From: CAKSQF01 sp051867915
GTDB lineage: Bacteria > Bacillota > Clostridia > Oscillospirales > CAG-272
Assembly (NCBI GenBank): GCA_051867915.1
Contig: JBJDZJ010000143.1
Coordinates: forward strand, 1-8,798
Reading direction: 5' to 3'
Length of the DNA stretch: 8,798 nucleotides
A program made the translations under genes and the position numbers. Below, piece by piece: positions 1 through 5,536 of this stretch (its first letter is position 1; each line of letters begins with the position of its first letter). Below the pieces are notes generated by a model. That model saw only the letters and a program-made list of their open reading frames with translations, did not search any database and was not told the origin of the DNA.

Positions 1-79
1 TCGGCGTTCCGCCTCCCATGACAGAGGTGAACTCTCTTTCCCCCACGCTCGGATTCGTCCCCACGGAGTCTCCGGCTCG
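1..79. repeat. Intergenic repeat module, left copy
   Basis: This stretch recurs at 8578-8656 in the same orientation. By eye 75 of 79 positions agree, with differences at window positions 37, 46, 56 and 63. It begins with a small hairpin (GGCG at 3-6, CGCC at 10-13) and contains the palindrome CGGAG-T-CTCCG. Because the match starts at base 1, the true repeat may extend upstream of the window. I see no coding signal: several frames stay open, but none has a ribosome site or a recognisable product. Confidence 0.85.
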
Positions 80-86
80 CCAAGTT

Positions 87-121
87 TCCCTCTCTGAGGG
101 AGGTGTCATCCAAAGGATGAC
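87..121. repeat. Paired hairpins in repeat DNA
   Basis: Two perfect small hairpins lie almost back to back: TCCCTC (87-92) with GAGGGA (96-101), and GTCATCC (105-111) with GGATGAC (115-121) around an AAA loop. The arrangement of a CTCCCTC-type hairpin followed by a short variable hairpin resembles abundant intergenic repeats of gut Clostridia. That family link comes from general recollection and was not searched. Confidence 0.6.
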
Positions 122-150
122 GGAAGAAGTTAAAGCCCGTGGAAGCCGTC

Positions 151-294
151 TCCCCCACGCTCGGATTTGTCCCATCGGAGTCTCCGGCTCGCCAAGCCTC
201 CCCCACGCTCGGATTCGTCCCCTCGGAGTCTTCGGCTCGCCGAGCCTCACCCATGCTCGGATTTGTTCCTTCGGCGGCTCCGGATTGCGGGGCT
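151..294. repeat. 48-bp tandem repeat, three copies
   Basis: Three head-to-tail copies start at 151, 199 and 247 with an exact 48-bp period. The first two differ at about 4 of 48 positions; the third is more decayed. A further single unit of the same kind starts near 40 and others lie near 8141 and 8616. Since 48 is a multiple of three, the unit stays open in more than one frame (for example, a peptide repeat containing LGFVPSES). With no ribosome site and frame-independent openness, I read it as non-coding repeat DNA. Confidence 0.8.
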
Positions 295-390
295 TCGATT
301 CGGGATGCTTTGTCCGTTTTGTCAATTCCGTTAAATTTGTCACAATCTTTTTGCTTGCCCGAAAGACGATATGACAATATTTGCGGAACT

Positions 391-429
391 TGTAACCTGA
401 GTTTCGGGAAATTGTAAACAAACTGTAAA
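391..429 (+). promoter_or_regulatory. Candidate WalR-type response regulator box
   Basis: TGTAAA at 413-418 and TGTAAA at 424-429 are separated by exactly five bases, which fits the published WalR (YycF) consensus TGTWAH-N5-TGTWAH. A third hexamer, TGTAAC at 391-396, sits 22 bp (two turns) upstream in the same phase, and a weaker TGTCAA lies at 434-439. The pair ends 26 bp before the -35 element of the CHAP gene. WalR controls wall hydrolases, many with CHAP domains, in Bacillus and Staphylococcus, so the location makes sense. Another OmpR/PhoB-family regulator could equally bind such direct repeats. Binding is inferred. Confidence 0.55.
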
Positions 430-455
430 CCGCTGTCAAAAAAGCAGGAATCTCC

Positions 456-484
456 TTGCAGATTAGGCGAAAATATGCTATAAT
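456..484 (+). promoter_or_regulatory. Sigma-A promoter of the CHAP gene
   Basis: TATAAT at 479-484 is a perfect -10 and is preceded by TGC (476-478), an extended -10 motif. Seventeen bases upstream, TTGCAG (456-461) is a weak -35 keeping the TTG. A weak -35 with an extended -10 and upstream direct repeats is typical of an activator-assisted promoter. Transcription would start near 491, giving a leader of about 70 nt. This contains a small imperfect hairpin (CCGAC 501-505 with GTCGG 521-525). Confidence 0.8.
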
Positions 485-560
485 AATCGCTGTGGTTTTT
501 CCGACGCTTCCAAATTGGCGGTCGGCAATCCCGCAAAAAAACTATGGAAGGAGGATTTGA

Positions 561-1670
561 ATGAAGCTACTGTCAAAATTTTTGTCCTTCGTATCGGCGG
601 CAGTGGGAAGCATCAAACCCCGGCTGGCGTCTCTGGCTTCTTCAAAGAAAGCGCAGAAGCTGTCCTTTGCCGTCACATTGACCGCTCTGGCGGCGCTGCT
701 TGTCCTGCTTGCCTGCGTCCATTCCGGTGCCAAAGATCCCGCTCCCGCCCCTGTTTCATCGGTTCGGCAGACAACAGTATCAAAATCTGTATCTACCGAG
801 GAGGTCCCTGTTCAGACAGAGCCTTCGGAGAGCCTTGAAAGGGCGGTTGCATCCTATATCCCCCCTGCCGAGGATGAACCGGAAGATCTGATGATATTTG
901 AAATCCTGCCCGGCGGAACGCCCTTCCTTGCCGGTCACCGTGCCGACGATGACGGGGAATTCGATATTGAATCCGATCAGACCGAAACACAGTCCGAATC
1001 GGTTGCGGCGGCGCCCGAAACGACCGTTCCGGTGACCACCGAACCGCCCGTTACCACCACGACGAAGCCGATCACCACCACAAAACCCGTTACCACCACC
1101 AAACCGGTGACGACCACCACCAAACCGGCGACCACAACGACGAAGCCGGTCACCACGACCACCAAGCCTGTGACAACCACCAAGCCCGCGGTGTCAGATG
1201 ACCCGATCCCTCAGGTGGGAGGAAGTCGGGATGCTATGGTCGAAATGGCGAAGAGTCAGGTCGGAGTCAAAGAGAACGGCCCCAACAATGTCAAGTACAA
1301 CACCTGGTACTACGGTCATGCGGTACAGGAAAGCAGTGCCGACGGAACCCGGTACGCATGGTGTGTGGTGTTCCTTTCCTGGTGTGCGGAGAAATCGGGA
1401 GTTTCGGAATCTGTTTTCCCCCGATATGCAGGCGTATCCACCCTGAAGGATTTCTTTGTGGATCAAGGCAGATATTATTCGAAGAGCGCATACACGCCCA
1501 AGGCGGGTGACATCCTCTTCTTCCGGACCAGCCATGTGGGAATTGTGGTATCGGTCACCGATACCACGGTCACCATTGTAGAGGGGAACTACTCCGACAG
1601 CGTTGCCCTGAATACATACAGCCTGGATTCCTCCAAGATTTCCGGCTACGGATCGCCGAACTACAAGTAG
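561..1670 (+). CDS. Surface-anchored CHAP-domain peptidoglycan amidase
   Basis: This 369-residue protein is a predicted cell-wall hydrolase; CHAP domains are NlpC/P60-like cysteine amidases or endopeptidases that cut peptidoglycan peptides. Residues 1-33 are basic. A hydrophobic segment at about 34-52 either anchors the protein or, since it ends in LLAC (49-52), could be a lipoprotein signal with an unusually long N-region. An acidic stretch (about 75-150) and a Thr-Lys-Pro linker (163-210) follow, spacing the enzyme away from the membrane. The CHAP domain fills about 222-369, with the likely catalytic Cys268 in YAWC, His325 in SHVGIV and Glu341/Asn343 in VEGN, so it looks intact. The start is well supported by AAGGAGG six bases upstream. 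It is monocistronic, with its own promoter and terminator. The exact bond cleaved cannot be told from sequence. Confidence 0.9.
   Translation: MKLLSKFLSFVSAAVGSIKPRLASLASSKKAQKLSFAVTLTALAALLVLLACVHSGAKDPAPAPVSSVRQTTVSKSVSTEEVPVQTEPSESLERAVASYIPPAEDEPEDLMIFEILPGGTPFLAGHRADDDGEFDIESDQTETQSESVAAAPETTVPVTTEPPVTTTTKPITTTKPVTTTKPVTTTTKPATTTTKPVTTTTKPVTTTKPAVSDDPIPQVGGSRDAMVEMAKSQVGVKENGPNNVKYNTWYYGHAVQESSADGTRYAWCVVFLSWCAEKSGVSESVFPRYAGVSTLKDFFVDQGRYYSKSAYTPKAGDILFFRTSHVGIVVSVTDTTVTIVEGNYSDSVALNTYSLDSSKISGYGSPNYK
1047..1190 (+). repeat. Thr-Lys-Pro minisatellite within the CHAP gene
   Basis: Residues 163-210 of the CHAP protein consist of short units of the form P-(V/I/A)-TTT(T)-K, about seven in a row, six or seven codons each. 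The unit length alternates, which suggests slippage or unequal exchange. At protein level this is an extended, probably wall-crossing linker, of the type common in clostridial secreted enzymes and often O-glycosylated. Glycosylation here is only a possibility. Confidence 0.85.
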
Positions 1671-1715
1671 AACTCACAAAACCGAATTCACAAATGCGCC
1701 CGTTGGGGCGTCCGA

Positions 1716-1757
1716 TCCCGGGGTCAGACGGCAGAGTCTGACCCCGGGGATTTTTTT
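1716..1757 (+). terminator. Intrinsic terminator after the CHAP gene
   Basis: A 13-bp perfect stem (CCCGGGGTCAGAC at 1717-1729 with GTCTGACCCCGGG at 1736-1748) closes a six-base loop and runs into seven T residues at 1751-1757. It lies 46 bp past the stop codon. This is a textbook Rho-independent terminator and separates the CHAP gene from the next transcription unit. Confidence 0.93.
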
Positions 1758-1896
1758 GGATCTGCCCTGCCGCAATCGCAAGGGCGGTTTCGCCGGGGAC
1801 ACAGAGAAGGACGGCATCCCGGACCTACCCCGGTGGGCTTTGCCGCCGCATGGGTGCCAACGGGAGGAAACGGGACCCATTTTTGCCCGCTCGCCT
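1758..1896. other. Intergenic stretch without a recognised gene
   Basis: This forms part of the 422-bp gap between the CHAP gene and the next gene. It holds no supported coding region. A short open frame on the plus strand (from 1756) has no ribosome site and a composition unlike the neighbouring genes. A minor GGCG-GTTT-CGCC hairpin is visible. The gap's other contents (terminator, inverted repeats, promoter) are listed separately. Confidence 0.6.
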
Positions 1897-1919
1897 GCAT
1901 ATTCTGCTGATGAATATGC
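1897..1919. promoter_or_regulatory. Inverted repeat upstream of the second promoter
   Basis: GCATATTC (1897-1904) and GAATATGC (1912-1919) are perfect 8-bp inverted arms around a seven-base spacer. The repeat lies about 50 bp before the -35 of the downstream promoter and 12 bp before a second palindrome. It could be a regulator site or a weak hairpin; which one cannot be decided here. Confidence 0.45.
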
Positions 1920-1931
1920 CCGAATCTGTTT

Positions 1932-1950
1932 CAAAGAATTGAATTCTTTG
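1932..1950. promoter_or_regulatory. 19-bp palindrome, candidate operator
   Basis: CAAAGAATTGAATTCTTTG has perfect 9-bp arms around a central G. It ends 19 bp upstream of the TTGACA element at 1970. Its size and symmetry fit a dimeric DNA-binding protein. It has no G/C-rich stem or T tract, so terminator function is unlikely. No known regulator consensus is recognised. Confidence 0.5.
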
Positions 1951-1969
1951 TTAAAAAAGACGCATAGTA

Positions 1970-1998
1970 TTGACAAATCGACAAAAATCGTGTAGAAT
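1970..1998 (+). promoter_or_regulatory. Sigma-A promoter of the SH3/VanX-like gene
   Basis: TTGACA (1970-1975) is a perfect -35 and TAGAAT (1993-1998) a five-of-six -10, with the optimal 17-bp spacer. Transcription would start near 2005, leaving a leader of about 88 nt before the ATG at 2093. The strong match suggests substantial basal activity unless a repressor uses the nearby palindrome. Confidence 0.88.
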
Positions 1999-2028
1999 AA
2001 ACTCGAATCACAATGGCTGAAAACCTGC

Positions 2029-2064
2029 GCTTTCGCCGCATGAGAAATTGCCCATGACGAAAGC
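2029..2064 (+). promoter_or_regulatory. Leader hairpin in the 5' untranslated region
   Basis: GCTTTCG (2029-2035) can pair with CGAAAGC (2058-2064), and inside it CATG (2039-2042) pairs with CATG (2053-2056). The hairpin ends 14 nt before the AAAGGA ribosome site (2078-2083). I do not recognise a known riboswitch. It may only stabilise the transcript. Confidence 0.4.
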
Positions 2065-2092
2065 CCAACCTTGAATCAAAGGAATGATGAGA

Positions 2093-2890
2093 ATGAAAAA
2101 ATCCGGCATTTTTTGCAGATCCCTTTGCGCCCTCTGCGCCCTGCTTCTGACGGCGGCGGCTCCCGTCTGCCTTGCCACATCCGACGCCGGTGCGGGAAAT
2201 GTTCAGAAAACCCAGATGGTCGCCACCTCCGGAAAGGGTGTACAGGTGTACAACAACGAGAGTCTGACCGGCGGAGCCGTAAGCTACCCCGAGGGGAGCC
2301 TGCTGACGGTTGCTTCCAACGGAGACGGAACCTGCCGTGTCTACGATCAGAACGGCAATATCCAGGGCTACTGCTCGGCAGTCAACCTGGTGGATCCCAA
2401 GGATATGCTCTTCTGCCTGCCGCCCTATCTTGTGGAGAACGGTCAGGTCAGCGACATGCTGGATCTGGACTACTACCTCTATACCCACCCCGAAAGTCTC
2501 CTGATCAACGGCAAGGACGATACCATCCTGCTTCAGCGATCGGTGATCGAGGCGCTGGAAAAGGTTGCCGGCAAGCTGGGAACCAATTACCAGCTCTGGA
2601 TAGAGGAAGGATACGCTGTCAGCAGTGCCGAACCCTATGTCATTGATACGGGGAATTCCCATGTATCCTTCAATACCGGCTGTGCGCTGATTCTGTCGGT
2701 TCACGACGGAACGGGCGTCAAGACCGATCTGACCCTACAGAGTACGGTCAACAAGACGATGATCTCCGGTGGCTTTACCCTGAACGACAATCCCTCCGGC
2801 AACGGCGTCTACTATTACAATACGCATGCCAATTATCTTGGAGTGGATATTCCCGCCGACGAAATGCCCATGATCGCCGTCAAAGGTTGA
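2093..2890 (+). CDS. Secreted SH3-like protein with degenerate VanX-like domain
   Basis: This is a 265-residue exported protein. Residues 1-28 form a signal peptide (MKK start, hydrophobic core, cleavage probably after CLA at 28). Residues about 42-99 resemble a bacterial SH3 domain, which usually binds wall peptides. Residues about 120-230 resemble the start and middle of D-Ala-D-Ala dipeptidases (VanX, peptidase family M15D): a LDLDYYLYT segment, a helix near 146-162, and LWIEEGY (168-174), where VanX has WDGYRP. The family arginine is Ala175. The zinc motif SxHxxGxAxD appears as SFNTGCALI, with Phe193 and Ile200 in place of His and Asp, and the C-terminal EWWH is absent, so activity is unlikely. 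The chosen ATG has AAAGGA nine bases upstream; in-frame ATGs at 2084 and 2087 sit too close to it. It is probably co-transcribed with the next gene. The VanX link is an inference. Confidence 0.75.
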   Translation: MKKSGIFCRSLCALCALLLTAAAPVCLATSDAGAGNVQKTQMVATSGKGVQVYNNESLTGGAVSYPEGSLLTVASNGDGTCRVYDQNGNIQGYCSAVNLVDPKDMLFCLPPYLVENGQVSDMLDLDYYLYTHPESLLINGKDDTILLQRSVIEALEKVAGKLGTNYQLWIEEGYAVSSAEPYVIDTGNSHVSFNTGCALILSVHDGTGVKTDLTLQSTVNKTMISGGFTLNDNPSGNGVYYYNTHANYLGVDIPADEMPMIAVKG

Positions 2891-2920
2891 TCGGGGACAA
2901 CAAGAAAGGTACGGTTCACA

Positions 2921-5365
2921 ATGAGTACAAAGCAAGGAGTCAAGCTCCTTTCCCAGCAAAATAAGAAGATTTCCCTGCGCTGTCCCCTGGTTCTGGACTC
3001 GGTCAAGCTGATGCGGAATTACGATCAGAATCAGTACAGTCTGCAGGTGGCGCTGGACTATCCTGCCGGCGGTGCGGAGACGCTGGCTGTCCGTTCTGTC
3101 GTGCTTGCGGTGCGGATTCTGGATGCCAAAGGGAATGTGATCCCGATTTGCGGCAGCGAGGAACCTTTCGGCAAGCAGATCCGGTTCGAAAACGGGTTTG
3201 CATACGGTCAGCAGGTGTCCTTCGCCTTCCCTCTGGAGATCAGTCCTGCGGCAACCGCCAAATTCAGCCCGCCTGAGGTCAGCATCAGCCGCATCCATTT
3301 CGAGGACGGCAGTCTGGTGGATTATCTGAGGGGCGATTTCTTCCCCGTCCCTTCAACGCCCGTCCCTCTGGAGAAGGTCTACCTGTCCGAGACGGTCGAC
3401 GAGATTCGGGAAAAATTCGGCGAGAATGCAAAATATGTCCCCGAAGAACTGTCCTCGGTTGTTTGGAGATGTACCTGCGGCGAGCTGTGTCAGGAGGAAG
3501 TCTGTGCATCCTGCCGATCCACCCGAACGGCGGTTTTCGACTATTTCGGAGATACCGAGCGGGTGATTCACCCCAAATTTGATTACATGACCCTTTTGAA
3601 GCGGGTTCTGATTGCCACAGGCGCAGTGGTCGCCCTTCTTGCCCTCATTCTGATTGTGATTCTGACGGTGAAGAAGTGCGATCGGGCGCCGTCGGAATTG
3701 ACGACGGTCACCACGGGCAGTTCTGCCGTCACCACTTCGTCCTCCTCTGACGGAAGCACTACCGGGGATCCGACCGTACCCGGTCCCGATACGGGCATTG
3801 ACATTCAGGCACTGGTGGACTACTATCTGGAGAACAACGACTTTGCCAACGCTCTGCTGATTGCCCGCAGTGAGGGCAGCGGCATCGGAAACGATACCGT
3901 CGCCGACATCTGCTCCCGTGCAGTGGAATACTACCGTCAGGCGGGGAACTACGAGCAGGCGATTTCCTTCGGCACCGAGCTGAAAGCCCTCAATCCCGAC
4001 TTCGACCTGAACGCCCTGTATCAGGCGGCATTCGATCAGAGTCTGACGGCAGGCGATCTGGATACGGCATATCAGTATGCCACCCTTATGGGAGACAGTG
4101 AAAAGCAGCTTCAGGTGACAAACCGTCGGATCGACGCCCTTCTGGAAGAAAACCGTTATGACGACGCCCTCAGTGCGGCGCAGAGCGGCAACCCCAACCG
4201 ATCCGAAGAGATTATTGCCGCCGCAATTGAGTATTACAAGGCGGACGCCCTGTATCCGGAGGCGTTGAGCTTTGCCGCAAAGTCGGTAAACGCCGACAGC
4301 CTGACCCGCTCCCTGAATCTGGATGCGGCGGGCTACTACCTGGATCTGGCTTCAACTCAGGCGGCGGATCCGGTGGAATCGCCGAAAGCCGCCGAAAGCT
4401 ACCGACTGGCGTACGGCTATGCCGCAGACAGCGGCGACAGCCAGACCTTCCGTGCGGTCTGTGAGGCGACCCCGATTGAGATCGTCCGCAGTGCTCTCCC
4501 CGATTATTTTGCGGGGCTTCAGGGAAATCTCGAACGGCTCCGTCTGGTTCTGGGGCATACCATTGCCGCAGGCAGATTCGGTGCGAAGATCAATAACGAC
4601 GGAACGGTTTCCTACGGTGCAGGCTACAAATACAAACCCGTCGGAACGGTTGCCGTATCCGTCGCGGTAGGCGAAACCCATGCGGCTGTCCTTCTTGAAA
4701 ACGGCAGAGTGATCGAGCTTGGCGCAGACGGCAGTGAGAAGACCCTGCAGGCCGTAGGCGGCGCCGTCGCCGTTGCCGCAGGCAAGGGATATACGCTGGT
4801 TCTGAACTCCAACGGAACCCTGAAGATTTACGGAAGCAACCTTCCCACAGGACTCAGTGAAAAATCGGTTGCCGCCGTTACCGATGCGGTATCCATTGCC
4901 GCCGGCGAGCGTCACATTCTGGTTCTCCATTCGGACGGACGGGTGGAGGCGCTGGGAACCAACGATCTGGGTCAGTGCAATGTATCGGCATGGACCAATG
5001 CGGTTGCCATTGCCGCCGGTGCGGAGCATAGCCTTGCTCTGCTGTCCGACGGAACGGTGGTCAGCTGCGGAAATGCCCAGGGCGGCAGACTGGATGTATC
5101 CTCCTTCACGGGCGTGGTCGCCATTGCCGCCGGCAGAAGCTCCTCTGCGGTTCTGATGTCCGACGGAACGGTCCGCTTCGTGGGCGGAACCATCGGCGTG
5201 GATCCTGCCGATCCGTCGAACCTGAAGGGAATTACCGAAATCGCCGCCGGCGAGTTCGGTCTGATTGCCAAGTCCGAATCGGAGGACGGAACGGTTCGCT
5301 ACTATTCGGTGGGCAGATATGCGCCCGATCTGAACGCACTGGATTATGAGGTGCAGAACGCCTGA
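2921..5365 (+). CDS. Zinc-ribbon, TPR and RCC1-repeat membrane protein
   Basis: This is an 814-residue single-pass protein. Residues about 20-145 look like a beta-rich domain without a recognised family. A zinc ribbon follows (Cys184, Cys186, Cys195, Cys198, in WRCTCG and CASC). A membrane span lies at about 229-250, bordered by basic residues, and then a Ser/Thr-rich linker (260-290). Residues about 294-545 are alpha-helical with TPR-like pairs (for example DYYLENNDFANALLIA and VEYYRQAGNYEQAISF). Residues 547-798 carry seven repeats with the core IAAG...L.SDGTV...G, starting near 547, 577, 617, 658, 697, 735 and 774. Seven is the number needed for a complete RCC1-type beta-propeller. The likely topology is zinc ribbon inside, TPR and propeller outside, suggesting a sensor or scaffold. 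It starts 30 bp after the preceding gene with a weak AGAAAGG site. No enzymatic motif is seen. Confidence 0.88.
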   Translation: MSTKQGVKLLSQQNKKISLRCPLVLDSVKLMRNYDQNQYSLQVALDYPAGGAETLAVRSVVLAVRILDAKGNVIPICGSEEPFGKQIRFENGFAYGQQVSFAFPLEISPAATAKFSPPEVSISRIHFEDGSLVDYLRGDFFPVPSTPVPLEKVYLSETVDEIREKFGENAKYVPEELSSVVWRCTCGELCQEEVCASCRSTRTAVFDYFGDTERVIHPKFDYMTLLKRVLIATGAVVALLALILIVILTVKKCDRAPSELTTVTTGSSAVTTSSSSDGSTTGDPTVPGPDTGIDIQALVDYYLENNDFANALLIARSEGSGIGNDTVADICSRAVEYYRQAGNYEQAISFGTELKALNPDFDLNALYQAAFDQSLTAGDLDTAYQYATLMGDSEKQLQVTNRRIDALLEENRYDDALSAAQSGNPNRSEEIIAAAIEYYKADALYPEALSFAAKSVNADSLTRSLNLDAAGYYLDLASTQAADPVESPKAAESYRLAYGYAADSGDSQTFRAVCEATPIEIVRSALPDYFAGLQGNLERLRLVLGHTIAAGRFGAKINNDGTVSYGAGYKYKPVGTVAVSVAVGETHAAVLLENGRVIELGADGSEKTLQAVGGAVAVAAGKGYTLVLNSNGTLKIYGSNLPTGLSEKSVAAVTDAVSIAAGERHILVLHSDGRVEALGTNDLGQCNVSAWTNAVAIAAGAEHSLALLSDGTVVSCGNAQGGRLDVSSFTGVVAIAAGRSSSAVLMSDGTVRFVGGTIGVDPADPSNLKGITEIAAGEFGLIAKSESEDGTVRYYSVGRYAPDLNALDYEVQNA

Positions 5366-5398
5366 ATCGGCGGAACACATCCTATTTGAAAAAAGAAA

Positions 5399-5436
5399 GC
5401 GGGACTTTTGCAGGAGGCAACTTGCAAAAGTCCCGC
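5399..5436 (-). terminator. Strong hairpin, terminator-like on the minus strand
   Basis: GCGGGACTTTTGCA (5399-5412) and TGCAAAAGTCCCGC (5423-5436) form a perfect 14-bp stem with a ten-base loop. On the plus strand it is preceded by an A-rich tract (5384-5398) and followed by GC-rich DNA. It therefore matches an intrinsic terminator only when read on the minus strand. A second small stem, CCGATC-GTCG-GATCGG, follows at 5437-5452. It may still separate the two plus-strand units by structure alone; its direction of action is uncertain. Confidence 0.55.
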
Positions 5437-5536
5437 CCGATCGTCGGATCGGCGGCGGGGTTGAACCGTTTTTCTCCCTTTTCGACGGACGAACCGCCGT
5501 ATGATGATTCTTTTCCCCTTTGAAAGGACGAAATCC

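Noticed and set aside
151..294. CRISPR array
   Set aside because: The repeats are directly adjacent with a 48-bp period and no unique spacers, and no cas gene is present.
18..417. Two overlapping open frames through the left repeats, with peptide repeats such as LGFVPSES and LPHARIC
   Set aside because: Both frames stay open only because the 48-bp unit is a multiple of three and lacks stops. No ribosome site, and the same DNA recurs at intergenic sites at 8141 and 8616.
2005..2083. Riboswitch in the leader of the SH3/VanX-like gene
   Set aside because: A hairpin exists, but no conserved core of a known riboswitch class (for example c-di-GMP) can be recognised, so only a hairpin is reported.
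1931..2704. 257-residue open frame on the minus strand
   Set aside because: It is antisense to the SH3/VanX-like gene and runs over that gene's promoter and leader; no ribosome site and no recognisable domain.
5461..5505. Promoter for the CotH gene using TATGAT at 5500-5505
   Set aside because: The -10 is plausible, but no acceptable -35 lies 16-18 bp upstream and no extended -10 is present, so I could not support it. The gene may be read from the upstream unit or from an unrecognised promoter.
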